Assembly: GCA_964016985.1 (NCBI GenBank)
Contig: OZ024823.1
Span: 67,619,925 to 67,683,924 of the forward strand
From: Anodontia alba
Lineage: Eukaryota > Mollusca > Bivalvia > Lucinida > Lucinidae
Reading direction: 5' to 3'
Length of the DNA: 64,000 nt
Positions 12,100 through 23,335 of this stretch are shown piece by piece. Within the stretch, counting starts at the first letter, position 1. Each line of letters begins with the position of its first letter. The notes beneath the pieces were generated by a model, which saw only the letters and a program-made list of their open reading frames with translations, was not told the origin of the DNA and made no database searches. The translations under genes and the position numbers were made by a program.

Positions 12100-13240
12100 G
12101 CCCTGTTTGAAAAACGGGTATAATAAAAACAGTAGTGAGCTAAAAGATGTTCAGATGCATCCCCTATTTTCAGAATATTTCAAATTACGGTAAAGATATT
12201 GGTAAAATGAAAATTATGTTGAAAACCCCATTTGGAAATTCCTAAATGTTCAACGGTTACATGCATTCAAAGTCTTAGTAACTGGTATTGCTATTTATAC
12301 TTTGTAAAAAAGCTATCCCACAATACACTATCCTATGATGTCATTGATTCTTTTAGATTTTAAATCCTCATCATTTTATTCCAGACTGCTAATTTTGATT
12401 AAAAAAAAAGGGAAGTATTCTATTACTATTGATATTAAGACTTAAAATTTCAAGCTAGATTTTTTTTTTAAATTATGAAAACTAATATAATTAAATTCCA
12501 AAAACATTTTTTTTTAAATATGAAAAATGCAAGATACAGGTTACTACATTGGAAAAAAATTTACCAAGAACAAATTTATTTTTGATAATTACATTCCAAA
12601 GATCATTACAAAATACATATAAAACTTCAGTAAAATAACTTCAGACAATGGAATTTAAATTTTAGTTTGACATAAATTTGATTTCTCAAAATTAACTTGT
12701 ATCAAACTAAATATGAAAATGTATAAGCACTGCACACTAACATAGGGAAGAGACCTTTTCTCTCTTTATACATTCTTTGAATATTTTCAAATTAAATTTT
12801 TTTAAAACATTTTTTAAAAAAATTTCATTAGAACCACTGTTGTAAGTGCATGTATTTGGAATATTTTCAAATTAAAACATTTTTTTAAATTTTTCACAAG
12901 AACCAATGATGTAGTAAGTATTTGGAATATTTCAGTAAGGTTTTCACCATTGGACTCGCTAGTCACATGTCTTTCTTTTTAGCGTATATACAACCAAAAG
13001 TGAAATAAGAAGATGCGTCTGCTTTAATCTATGAAAAATATTTGTGGTTAAAATGCGGTTACACAAAATCCAAAATCAAGCTTAACTCTGTATAAATATG
13101 AACAAATAAAAATCAAAATATAGCCTTACTCTTAAAAATGTACACTTAATATAGCTCAAACAAGTGGACAGGGTCACTTATACTGATATATCTGGACAAA
13201 ATATTACAAATTGAGGCATAATCACTTATAAGTTATCCAT
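12100..13240. other. AT-rich non-coding part of copy 1
   Basis: No coding signal. It contains the junctions where copy 2 has ~2.0 kb and ~0.27 kb extra: near 13070, and near 13038 after 'atatttgtggtt'. Confidence 0.5.
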
Positions 13241-13245
13241 TTTAA

Positions 13246-13556
13246 AGTTAACACATTATTTAATTTTACTTCGATTGCACAGAAAGCTCAGCAATCTTAT
13301 GTACTTGTTCTATAAGACACAGATGTTGGTGTTTCGTGAATTTGTGATAGAGGAACCCAGATTACACAGGGAAAACCATCGACCATGTATGGGCTACCCA
13401 ACCCTGTTTTATGCCTGACCCCGGTGCCCCATAAATCCAACGTCAGCTGCAGCGGGTTATTCACATTGGGCACCATTAAAGGAAACTAAGGAGGGAAAGT
13501 GTGTTGGATGCAGGACTGAAACCTGTGACCTCCAGCTTGCAAGTGTTCTAACCAGA
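13246..13556 (-). mobile_element. tRNA-derived SINE, copy 1, A box deleted
   Basis: Minus-strand homologue of the SINE at 51252-51560. The tRNA-like head reads CCATCTGGTTAG then AACACTTGCAAGC and keeps a B-box-like GGTTTCAGTCC. It lacks about 13 bases that hold the A box in the other copy, cleanly between two TAG triplets at about 13548. It is probably transcriptionally dead. Confidence 0.55.
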
Positions 13557-13562
13557 TGGCTG

Positions 13563-13709
13563 TGTATATACAGGCCCACGAGATCCCACTACAATCTGAT
13601 GTTCCAGTGCACAAAATGTCAGCATTGGTTCCATCCAGAGTGCCAAGATATCAAACTGAAAGCGTGCCAGTTGAAACATTCAAGAATTGTTGGATGTTTT
13701 GAATGTTGA
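13563..13709 (+). pseudogene. PHD-finger-like fragment inside copy 1
   Basis: The plus-strand frame reads YNLMFQCTKCQHWFHPECQD and, 18 residues after the last of those cysteines, GCFEC before TGA at 13707. C-x2-C-x4-H-x2-C-x18-C-x2-C with W-F before the histidine is the second half of a C4HC3 PHD finger, a module that usually reads histone tails. The first Cys pair is not visible. The same peptide is kept in copy 2 (50358-50615), where the frame runs further upstream. It may be a host exon captured by the element. Confidence 0.5.
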
Positions 13710-14415
13710 CTAAAATGAAACTGCATGTACCAACTGCATGTTATCAATTTATTCTAATGGATCTATTTCCTTCCTTTCAAATTCTCTGAAAATACTACTA
13801 CTGAATGTCTTTTCTAGCGACTGATTTTGCTTCTTTTTCCCGGCCTTGCACTTAATACTTTTCATGCATATGTGTATCTCGGATACACTACGGAGCTTCC
13901 ATGGAACTTTATCATATCACTGATACAAAATTTAAATGACTGACAGAACTTTCATGGATTCATGGAGTTTTTACGGATTCACTGAAGTTCCTTAAACTCA
14001 CAGAACTTTCACAGATTTACAGACAGTTACAATAACTCTTGTCATATAAATTTAGCAAAAGATGAGTGATAAAATAAACTCCCCTTATAAACACATATCT
14101 TCGGGGTATATATAACGATAACAACTCTCAAAACATTTCATATAAAATGCTATTTCCCTGTTTTTTCATGGGCAGTATCGATTAGATTTTGAGGGTCCCA
14201 AATTTAAATTTTTCCTGATGAGAATCAGAATGTGGGTCAACAATATTTCAGTCATTACTGATATTGCCTCTAGATTTGTGGGACTTTTACCCAACCTGAT
14301 CACATGATGAATTCAGGCCCTGCTTAAGCAGGTCTGCCTTGGAAGCTACAGGCAGCCCATCTACTTCGCGGGCCCCAATGGGCGGGGGCCGTGGTTCCTG
14401 AATATCCGATAATTA

Positions 14416-14739
14416 GTGAACCTCGGTAATAGGTATCTCACTGACGATACACTAACCGTTGGCCTACCTGAAACGCATTTTACTGCTTCAGGAATTTTGC
14501 TAGAGATCTTCAAACGTTTCTGCTTTTCGGACGTTATTTTTAGCGAGCCTGTACATGAACTACAAAAAAATCTTCGAGAAAATATAATTTCTATCGAAGA
14601 AAATTATTACTATGGCGGAAATCACTGTGATGGGTCGGACTTGATTCACAGTTTTCTTAGTATCCGGTATATCCGGAAGGCACAAAGTGCACAGTGGCCT
14701 GGTGGCCGCAGGATAGTAATACCGCAAAAATGTAAATAA
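14416..14739 (+). other. Unrecognised 107-codon open frame in copy 1
   Basis: An open frame without recognisable domains. The stop overlaps an AATAAA. In copy 2 (49270-49610, inverted) the frame is interrupted by a 1-base and a 5-base indel, although the surrounding DNA is almost identical. The first codon shown is not ATG. Either a dead captured fragment or chance. Confidence 0.25.
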
Positions 14740-15358
14740 AACGTTATTTTTATTTATTTATTTTTTTTAATTTATTTATTTTTTTGTCAAAAATATTTGT
14801 AAATAAGTTTCATAAAAACATATATTAAAGCGAACGTTTAGGAAAAACGGGTTGCTAAATACACATGTAACCGCACTGTACTTTACTTTTTTCAAAATAT
14901 TCATGCGAAGTGATTTCGGCCGAAACTGCTTATGGTGAATAGCCTAAAAAAACTGCTAATGCTTTATCACATATTTATACCTTTCTTTGATACGCTTTCG
15001 GACACTTTCGGAGAATCTTTTGCATCAATTTTCAAATTCTCTGCTTCAGAAGGTTCTGGAGGCTGAATCAAGTTCCACCGTTTGTTTATTCTGTTTATAT
15101 TCGTCCGCCGAGATTGCGCTCAACATCATTAAAATATTATTTCTTCAAAAGTTTAAAATTTTCTTTGTTTTTGTATATTCGGTCGCTCTTTATTATTATC
15201 AGAGTGTAGAAGGCTTACATGTTTGAGTGCAGAATTAAGCGACATCAGCGTCAGTATGGAACTACTTTTTAGGAAGTTATTAGGTTTGCAATTTTGAGAA
15301 AACGGATTGTAGAAATTCCGTATAGTAAATTTGGCGGCGGTAAACCGCCACCAAAAAT

Positions 15359-16345
15359 GAGTTGAAGAAAGCCTCTGTTTAAGTTCGTTGTGTCTCGTTT
15401 CAGTAGTTTCCTTATATATTCTTATCGTTTCGGTTGTTTCTGTTTTTTTTTTTTTGTTGTTTTTTTTTTGTGTGGCTACCCAGTAGAATATGAGTTGAAG
15501 GAAGCCTCCGTTTCAGTCGTTTCCTTATTTATTCTTATCGTTTCGGTTGTTTCACTGGTTTGCATGGCTACCCAGTAGAAACTGAGTTGAAGAAAGCCTC
15601 CGTTTCAATTCGTTCCACCTCCTTTCATTAGTTTCCTTATATACTCTTATTGTTCCGGTTGTTTTGCTGGTTTTGTGTGGCTACCCTGTAGAAACTGAGT
15701 TGAAGAAAGCCGTTTTAGTTCGTTTTGTCTCGTTTTATCAGATTCCTTGTATATTCTTATGTATTTGGTTAATTCGCTGGATTTGCCTGACAGTCCAGAA
15801 GATTTAGAAACTTTGTAAAGCCTCTGTTTCTCTTGTTACATGTCGTTTCATCTAGACCTTGATATTTCCCTATATAATTCTTATCGTTTCAGTTGTTTCG
15901 TCCATTTTGAGGAAAATAGGTGCTGAAATCTGAGCCTTTCAGTTCGTTTTGCCTCGTTTCAGTACTTTTCCTATATAATGCTTATCGTTTCAGTTGTTTC
16001 GTCCGTTTAGAGAAATATGTGCCGAAATCTAAGGCCGTTTCAGTTCGTTTCGTCTCGTTTCGGTAGTTTCCTTATATATTCTTATCGTTTCGGTTGTTGT
16101 GCTGGTTTTGCCTGACAGTCCAGAAGATTTAGGAGTTGGATAAAGCCTCTGTTTCATTTCGTTTCATCTAGACCTTATTTCCCTTTATAAATCTTATTTT
16201 TTCAGTTCTTTCGTCTGTTTTTGGAAAAAAAAAATCTGCTGAAATCTGAGCCCGTCTCAGTTCGTTTTGCCTCGTTTCAGTAGTTTCCCTATATATTCTT
16301 ATCGTTTCGGTTGTTTCTCTGGTTTTGCCTGACAGGTTACAATAG
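15359..16345. repeat. ~112-bp satellite array, right part
   Basis: The same monomer family resumes directly after the large element, with GAGTTGAAG anchors at about 15358, 15489, 15583 and 15697. More diverged monomers carrying 'cctgacagtccagaagattta' follow to about 16345. Confidence 0.8.
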
Positions 16346-16528
16346 AGTTTAGGAGTCTTAGCCTAACAGATAATATTAGGTGGGAATTTACAGGAAAGGT
16401 GTCTAACTCAATGAAACCTAGTTTCCGATTTTCGTGATTTTTGCGTGTTCTTTGTTTCCAAAGGCAATCCTTTTTGACTTTTATTTTACATGTTCTTTTT
16501 CTATGTAACTAATTGTTTCATTTGTTAC

Positions 16529-16547
16529 TTCGTTTCGGCGAAACGAA
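16529..16547. repeat. 19-base near-perfect palindrome
   Basis: TTCGTTTCGGCGAAACGAA, imperfect only at the centre, just past the edge of the satellite. Its arms match the CGTTTCG words of the satellite. Confidence 0.6.
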
Positions 16548-16593
16548 ATGTACCATCCCGGAAAACTGCGTTCCTTTTGTGACCTATCTACAG

Positions 16594-16789
16594 TTATGAA
16601 TCTGTCCTTAGGTTTATGGATACACCTCGGACTTCTACATCTCAAGGAGTGGGTATTCCAAGCTGCAATTATGAATATGTACAAAGGTTTATGCCTACAC
16701 CACGGACTACTACACCTCAAAGAGTGAGTATTCCAAGCTACAATTATTTGCCTCACAACGGCGGCCAAAGAGTAAAGAGTAATTTTCAG
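16594..16789 (+). CDS. Possible internal exon with a 25-residue repeat
   Basis: Bounded by a reasonable 3' splice site (pyrimidine-rich stretch, ctacag at 16588-16593) and a strong 5' splice site (TTTTCAG|GTGAGT, 16783-16795). The frame is open for 196 bases and holds two 75-base repeats: RFMDTPRTSTSQGVGIPS, then RFMPTPRTTTPQRVSIPS, each followed by (C/Y)NY. Most differences between the two repeats change the amino acid, which argues against strong constraint. The opposite strand is also open for 116 codons. I do not recognise the protein. The transposon at 16810 begins only 20 bases after the donor. Confidence 0.25.
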
Positions 16790-16865
16790 GTGAGTGATGT
16801 TCCTTGGATCACGCCGGTTACCGCAGTACAACGAACGCGACTGAGAACAACGAACGCAGTTGAAA

Positions 16866-18650
16866 TTTTGTTGACAGGAAAAAAGTTAAGTTCAATGTTT
16901 CCTTTATTTTGACGGAAATTGATGAGTTTCATTTTCTGGCGGTTATGGGGTTACAAGAAGATGTGTTTGTGTTGTTTTGTCTACATGTTAAGTTATGACA
17001 CGTTCAGGGAAGGAAAAGCAAAGCTACAAACTAGGCCACAATAGGCAAAAGAACAAAACTTCTCGTTTTAAGGGTCTATCAATGAAAGATAAATGGCATG
17101 TAAACGACCATTCTAGGGTTTTTCATGTCTCCAGGTATCGACGTAATATATACTATTTTACATAATCCATAAAAACTTTTAGAATAAGAATTGTATCTAT
17201 TTTTCCTAGCGCACTATATTGAAACACGTGTACAACTTAAAACGGATCATGTGTTGTGTCCGGGTACAATAAACACGGAAAAGATGGTACAACAAACACG
17301 GATATGAAAACCCCAAATTTGGACGTTTGTTTCCATTACAAAAGCCAGTTTTCAAGAATTAGCCGAGAAGACCGGCACATATCTGCCCCTTAGGTTGTAA
17401 AACTGCAACATCAACTGATGCGCTTGCCATTCCAAAAACAGAAAGCGTTTTGGGTGTGTTCGCTGACATTTCGTGTAGCTGAGTGCCAGAGCATTTAGTT
17501 TATGACATGTAGACAACTTCTTTGTACATTAGACGCACAATAAACAGTCGCACTGACCCATTAAATTTGCATATGGCATACAAAATATAGAAGTGTACAT
17601 TTGGCTTAATATCCCCGTTTTAACAAACAGTTTATTATTTCAACTGTCACGGGTCAGGGCGTCATTTCAAAAGCACATGTTGTTACCCCAGGCAACGAGC
17701 TCTACTAACTGAGCAAAAACAACTTCATTGAGACACTGTTTGGTCTCATAATGCAATCTCAAGAATCTGCAAATGATTTGTCAGTACAGTAGGGACTGAA
17801 GATATTTTGTCTGTTTACATTCTGCAAGCAACTAAAGACTTATTCATTATATCAATGCGGGAACCAATGACCTTGGCCAAAGTGTGCGGATTCGAGCCTT
17901 TCCTGGACATGCATATTTTATTGAAGGGATTTTTCTTTCACCCCTTTTACTAGTTCTTGCACACCAGCTGAGGGAACCCTAGTTTTAACCCAGGGATAGA
18001 AATTTTTATCCTACCCAGGTTGTCCTGCAAAGGGATTGTATAAAAGTAAAAAAATTCTCACGTGTTTGAGGTGTTTGATGTCAGTTGTTGTATAGGACGT
18101 CATTAAGATAGTGCATGTAACATAACGTGACTAAACGCCAAAATAATTTCATCACAATATGGCGGACATCAGCAATCGAAGTGACTGCATTTAAATCTAC
18201 TTCTAGACTTAAAGGTATGACAGAAAAAAGATTCTGTAATTGGTGTGTCATGAAATCTTTTCTACAGCCATTCTCTCCCTTCAGCCGATTCAATAAAGGC
18301 AGTTGTCAGTTTCAGGCGTAAGAATGTGCACTGTACTCAATTAACCACTTATATGTAAGCCTGCCCAGGAAGTGTTTTAGTCACACAGCTCGATATGACC
18401 AAAATATGTCAAACTCCAAAACAAACAAACGGGGGGTGGTTGGATGTGGCGAAGATGTCATGTATCTTACGTCAACTAGCGTGGTGTCCAACTGGCTTAC
18501 AGTTAGTCAAGACCTGTTATAACCTTGTTGCAAGTAAGGGTAGAGAGAAATGTTTTCTTCCGTTTCTTCACTTTCATTCCTTTCCCTCTTTCTTCCCTGT
18601 TCCTTTCTTTCGTCTCCTCTACTATCGTTTCTTTCTCTGTTCTCCCTATC
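16866..18650. other. Interior of the 4.2-kb element, no gene seen
   Basis: Unique-looking AT-rich sequence with only short, unrecognised open frames. The oligopyrimidine stretch at 18556-18650 is low complexity. Confidence 0.4.
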
Positions 18651-18654
18651 TCTG

Positions 18655-18735
18655 AGATACGACACAAAATGACCCACAGGGGTTGACACGGCGTTAAACC
18701 CTAACACAATCAATCAGTCAAACAAACAAACAAAA
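18655..18735 (+). mobile_element. SINE-like 3' tail
   Basis: GGCGTTAAACCCTAACACAA followed by (CAAT)/(CAAA) repeats resembles the 3' end of common molluscan SINE or CR1-type elements, as I recall them. No head was found. Confidence 0.35.
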
Positions 18736-18846
18736 GTAATGGGTATGAGTGTGGATAGGAAAATCCGTCCCTCATCCTTTTACGACCCGAGACCTCTAGC
18801 CTCAGTTATCTACCTTGGAAGCTTATACATAGCTTATAGGTTTATA

Positions 18847-20153
18847 CGAGGGTCGTGCAAAAAGTTCTGTCACTAGTAGGCTTCCTTAGTTTTATCCCAG
18901 GTATATTTTAAAATGCTTCACTGCACTTGAATGGTGTGTTGAATAGCTAACGATATCCGTTTATTTCGTGCAAACTGATTTCCAGCTGACCGAGTTATTT
19001 CAAATTGAAATAGATGCAGTCATATACACTGACATATACACTTGTTACATTCGAACATGGACCAGAAGACTGATATTCGTAGCTATATTAAATGCCGCAT
19101 TAGGCTTAATATAGATTCTAAGCAGATATTTAATGAATTGTGTGGTATATATGGATCTCAGACCATTTCAATGCGCACAGTTTTTAGGTGGGTCAAAGCT
19201 TTTAAAGCTGGGAAATTTTCTGTTGAAGATGATACCCGTCCTGGAAGGCCTAAAACCTCTGTTACCAAGGCTAACATCGCTGCTGTAAAGAATGTGGTCG
19301 AACAGGATGCGCGATTGTCTGTCAAAGACAAAGCTAGTCTGTCAAAGCTAGTTGTACTGGCATATCAAAAAGCAGTGTGCAAATAATTCTGAAAAAGCGT
19401 TTGGACCTGAGAAAGGTTTGCGCTAGGTAGGCACCTCATTTGCTCACTGAGGAGCAAAAGACACAACGCCTTAAATGTGCCCGGGAACTTTTGAAAACAC
19501 ACAAAGACTATAATAGTCGGGTTATTTCTAACTTGCTAACAGGTGATGAAACCTGGGTGCCCATGTTTGAGCCACAAAGAAGGGCTGATAATAAGCGATG
19601 GCCCATGCCAAGAGAACCATAAGTTCGAAAAATATGTACGCAATTTTCTTTAATTCAAGTGGGCCAGTCGTTCAAGTGCCTTGTCCATCTGGTCATACAG
19701 TCACTGGCCGATTCTACAAGAATTCTGTACTGAAGAAAGTGAAAGAGTTTTACAATAAGAAACGACCAAGCAAAGGATGGTCAGGAGTCCACCTTTTACA
19801 TGACAACGTCTCCTCTCATAAGTGTGAGGTTGTTAAGTCTTTTTTGGCTTCTGAAAAGGTGAAAGTTTTAAACCATCCAACCTTATTCACCTGACCTTTA
19901 TATTTCCAAGGCTTAAGAAAATGCTTTCTGGAAAAAAGTATACGTCTAGAAGTTCTTTTGGCAGCGCTATTTATCAGTGTCTCCAACAGATACCAAAAGA
20001 AGACTGTTTATCTGCTTTTCGCGACTGGATAAAAAGGTTACAAAAATGTGTTTCAGTAAAGGGGGAATACTTTGAAGGTTTGTAATAAAAATATGTTTGA
20101 TAAAACGTAACACTGAAGTAATCAGAACCTAGTGACCACTTTTTAACCTCGTA
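18847..20153 (+). mobile_element. Mariner element, copy 1
   Basis: Starts CGAGGGTCGTGCAAAAAGTT after a TA and ends with a degraded inverted repeat (...tcactaggttc on the opposite strand, CCTCG-TA at 20150). Copy 2 at 25745-26746 confirms both termini. It is nested inside the 16810-21049 element. Confidence 0.8.
19057..20084 (+). pseudogene. Mariner transposase, frameshifted
   Basis: N-terminal helix-turn-helix region (VFRWVKAFKAGKFSVEDD, TRPGRPKTS), then TGDETWV with the first catalytic Asp, LLHDNVSSHK with the second, and YSPDL with the third in a shifted frame at about 19879. The C-terminal LKKMLSGKKYTS to KGEYFEGL stretch is intact (about 19915-20084). Breaks: a short duplication near 19320-19350 causing the stop at 19384, a shift near 19600, and a small deletion after YSPDL that removes the usual SPCDFF residues. 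The family catalyses cut-and-paste transposition into TA; this copy cannot. Confidence 0.8.
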
Positions 20154-20181
20154 ACCAATCTCTGACAACTGCGTAAGGTGT

Positions 20182-20255
20182 ATGACTCTTTGTCTCAGTG
20201 GTAAGATCACTGGATTTTCACCCGTGTGGCTCAGGTCGAATCCGACCTTTTGCTC
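20182..20255 (+). mobile_element. tRNA-like sequence (SINE head or tRNA pseudogene)
   Basis: An A-box-like GTCTCAGTGGTAAGATCA at 20191 and a B-box-like GGTCGAATCC at 20234, with an anticodon-loop-like TTTTCAC between, resemble tRNA-Glu. The acceptor arms do not pair well and one T of the T loop is missing, so it is not a functional tRNA gene. Confidence 0.4.
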
Positions 20256-21054
20256 GATTGTTTACCGCAGAAAGCTAGGGACTAACTTCCCACATCACAG
20301 GTCCTTGTAAACGAATGTCATTTGACGTGTCACCAGTAACACTTCTGATTCTGGGTACAAGTCAGCACTTCGTAGTTCAAAGATTACCCTATTAAATTCA
20401 GAAACAATGTCATGCATATGAAGAGAAATGATAATAACGAGAATTAGAGAGGCATTTAAACGTATATAACAGTTAAATAGATCGTTTGGAATTAAAAACA
20501 GCATCATTTATCGTGATCTCACAGGCGGATTAAAGAGGTTTTTGTCTCAATGCATAAAGATTATAATCCGTGTTTGTTGTCCCCAAACTGTGCTGATTAA
20601 CCGCGTTATGGTGTATCGTAACCTGTGGTAAGTTGTACTCTAACAAAAAATCAAGCTTTGAATCATTCCCGGATTCAGTGGACATTGACACTACCTGGGG
20701 TTCAAAGAAATGCATCAGTTGAGGATCTAGAGTCACAACAATATATAATTCACAAAAGCATTTGCACAAAAGATATGTAACGGTCAGAAAATATTGACCG
20801 AAGTATGCTGGGGTTGGTGAAAACACGCTTGACAAAAGAAAAAATGTTTTTATTTTACAGATTTCTGTGCAACTGTATCTGTAAAAATCAATACGGTTTT
20901 CCTGCAGCTATGCAAAATAACCAGCCAAGAAAATTAGGAATATGGCTAAAATAAATCATTTACTTACCGAAAATATTCTTGTGACGTCATCATTTTCAAC
21001 TGCGTTCGTTGTACCTAGTCGAGTTCGTTGTATCGCGGTAACCGGTGTGTGGAT

Positions 21055-23095
21055 GGGAATGGATGCACTTTCAGGGGATGCAACTGCAAAATGCTTTTTG
21101 CCTTCTTTCTGAAAAGGGGACTAGTCTGTAAGGAAGGAATTTGCATCCCTTTAGAGGAAGCCCCTTTTTCAGAAGAGAATTGATGTACAGTAACGCAAAC
21201 AGGAACTGACAAAAAGTTGTCTCCCTTGGTGAAAATTGCGAAAGATTTACCAAGTGTGTCCAGTCGTTTTAAAGTATGTATTATATCTAGTTTAGATAGC
21301 AGTGTTATGACCAATACTGAGCCTCCTCAGCAGTCACTGCTCAATAGGGCAGTGTCAAACAAGACTTTAAAGTGCGTTAAACTGGTACGTGCTTACTCTA
21401 CCAGATAACGATGCAAATAACATATTTGTGTAAGCCATTGTATGAATTTCCTTTTATTTGGATAAAAAAGTTATCGCATGGATGTGAGTGTTTGTTTCAT
21501 AGGCTACAATAATGTCGGAATCGACACATACATTTCATTTTCGTATTTCGTGTATCCCTAGCATTAAGCAACACTATTTTCGTTTGAAACGATTTATGGC
21601 CGGGAAACCAGTTTTTAAGATTTATCGGGGTCTATTACATCCGCAAATAATTATCAGCATTTCCGAATGTTGCAAGTGCGCACACCAAAGAGTCGAATCA
21701 GCCTGTGCAATCGCGCAGTCAGGATCAGAGTCTTCACAAGGCACCCTGTGGTTAGCCAAAGATCCAAAGCATCCTCAGGCTGACATCGAAGACTGATCAG
21801 CCTGTGCGGATTCTGATCTGGTTCTTCGCTGGGTGCATATGCGATCTTGTAGGTATGCTGTGTCCCGGCTCCAACTAAAATTAGCCAATTCCAATACGAG
21901 ATCTTCAAATATCAATGCATATATTTAGTACGGGTTCCAGTACTCAATTTCTGCTAACCGTAACATCGGAAAGATATACGATTTATTTCGGTATAGGAGA
22001 GAGCCTTGGCATGTCTGTATATAAAACAACTGTATAGCAGATATGCATACATTGCATTTCGCGAAAACTTGCACGTTTCTATGGAGGCCGTTGATACTTA
22101 ACAAATTCCAATTATACTATACAAAACCTTGAGTATTCAGGTTAAAATGATAAAAAATGAAAGATAAAAAAATGCTCAAACAGAAAGCAGAATGTTTATT
22201 TTCTCATGCGCATATGCAAACATGAAGCCATGAATGACACTCCGGCTGTTTTCGCATTTAAGGGCGAGTACCCTGTTTTCCTGTCTGACATAATTTTTTT
22301 TTTTTAATTTCGCATGCAAACTGCAATTCCAATTAACCTTCTACCGTTTTCTGTATAATTCATTAGACAGTATATAGAAATGGATTAACACCAAAAATGT
22401 TCGCTTTTTCGTCCAATATGGCCGCTACGATAAACCTATAATAAAACGTTTGATTGCAAATTTATTGACAACATTTTGAATGACACCTTGTAAATTTTAC
22501 CAGACATCTTTCGGGCGTCAGTGCTTATGTTTACTTTTTATTTTTTTTTTATAAAAAATAATCGTATATAATAGTGTATTGTACTTATGTAAGTCTTAAA
22601 AATGCATCTTGAGGGGCATCGCCGCACATTTCTTCATGTCCATAATTTCAAAACCTTGGTTGACGAACTTTACTCGGTAAGAATGTATGAAGACCAAACA
22701 TAATAAATGACGTAATTTCCGCAAACAAAAATGTTCATCAAAATCCATAAAATACACGCCGTGTTACAAGCGCGACAAGAATTTTAAACAATCAGTGATA
22801 ATTTATATTCAGACATCAACTGTACTGATTAATTTATCGTGAGTCGGGTGCATTTTACCTTTTAGTATATACCGATGTACTTTTCACTTAATAGAATTTA
22901 CAGTTGCTTGGCAAAACTCTGAACCAGTATCCTGCAATATGCATGCATTTTTCCAAAACGCAATTAGTTTCGAATTGCTATACAGCGGTTTTGTATGAAC
23001 CAATATCCAAGCTTTATATATACAAAGACTCAGCCGTATATCTTTCCGATTGTTTGGGTACATTTTTTGCAAGATACAGAAACCTAACTAATTAT
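21055..23095. other. Intergenic; one dispersed repeat
   Basis: Open frames here are short and unrecognised. The stretch 21690-21830 has two inverted-like phrases ('cagcctgtgcaatcgcgcagtca' type and 'gactgatcagcctgtgcggattc' type) that resemble a dispersed bivalve repeat. The rest shows nothing. Confidence 0.4.
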
Positions 23096-23099
23096 AAGT

Positions 23100-23335
23100 T
23101 TCAATGTAATCTTTGAAATACAATCAAATATCAATGCATATATTATGTTTCATTGTGGTCTTTGAAATACATTCAAATACCAATGCGCACATTAAGTTTC
23201 AATGTGATCTTTAAACTTTAATCAAATACTAATGCATCCATTAAGTTTCAATGTGATCTTTGAAGTACAATCAAATACCAATGCACATATTATGTTTCAT
23301 TGTGATCTTTGAAATACAATCGGTCATCACAGGAA
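23100..23335. repeat. ~49-bp minisatellite, nearly five copies
   Basis: The unit is 'tttcaatgtgatctttgaaa' plus 'tacaatcaaataccaatgca' plus 'catattatg', repeated back to back. A single relative lies at about 21900. Confidence 0.8.

Larger units (their letters stand above)
9840..15358 (-). mobile_element. 5.5-kb Helentron/HINE-like element, copy 1, inserted in the satellite
   Basis: Homologous over its whole length, inverted, to 48671-59873; flanking sequences differ, so these are two insertions of one family and not a segmental duplication. One end is TCAAAGCACTGAGAGTGCTG, which holds a short hairpin (AGCACT-CTC-AGTGCT on the other strand) next to the terminus, then GGTGGCGGTTT. The other end reads GGTAAACCGCCACC-AAAAATGA, so GGTGGCGGTTT is present at both ends in opposite orientation but asymmetrically placed. 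The 112-bp satellite continues on each side with no target duplication seen. A subterminal hairpin, asymmetric inverted repeats, internal tandem repeats and no target duplication are the hallmarks of non-autonomous Helentron-type elements. No Rep/helicase was found. An unclassified DNA element is the alternative. Confidence 0.55.
16810..21049. mobile_element. 4.2-kb element with ~55-bp terminal inverted repeats and 5-bp target duplication
   Basis: The left end, CACGCCGGTTACCGC with two ACAACGAACGC words, matches the reverse complement of the right end, CACACCGGTTACCGC, over about 55 bases (16810-16864 and 20995-21049) with few mismatches. TGGAT flanks both ends (16805-16809 and 21050-21054). 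The interior has no recognisable transposase of its own; it carries a mariner, a SINE-like tail and a tRNA-like sequence. A 5-bp duplication with a terminal CAC fits Transib/RAG-type elements, but that assignment is only a possibility. Confidence 0.6.

Noticed and set aside
17870..17900. B-box-like GGCTCGAATCC on the minus strand
   Set aside because: No A box at the right distance.
20182..20255. A functional tRNA-Glu gene
   Set aside because: Acceptor arms do not pair and the T loop lacks a base; tRNA-like retroposon or pseudogene instead.
21015..21408. Overlapping open frames on both strands as exons of one gene
   Set aside because: Possible donor and acceptor words exist but no frame joins to the candidate exon at 16594-16789 without a stop.
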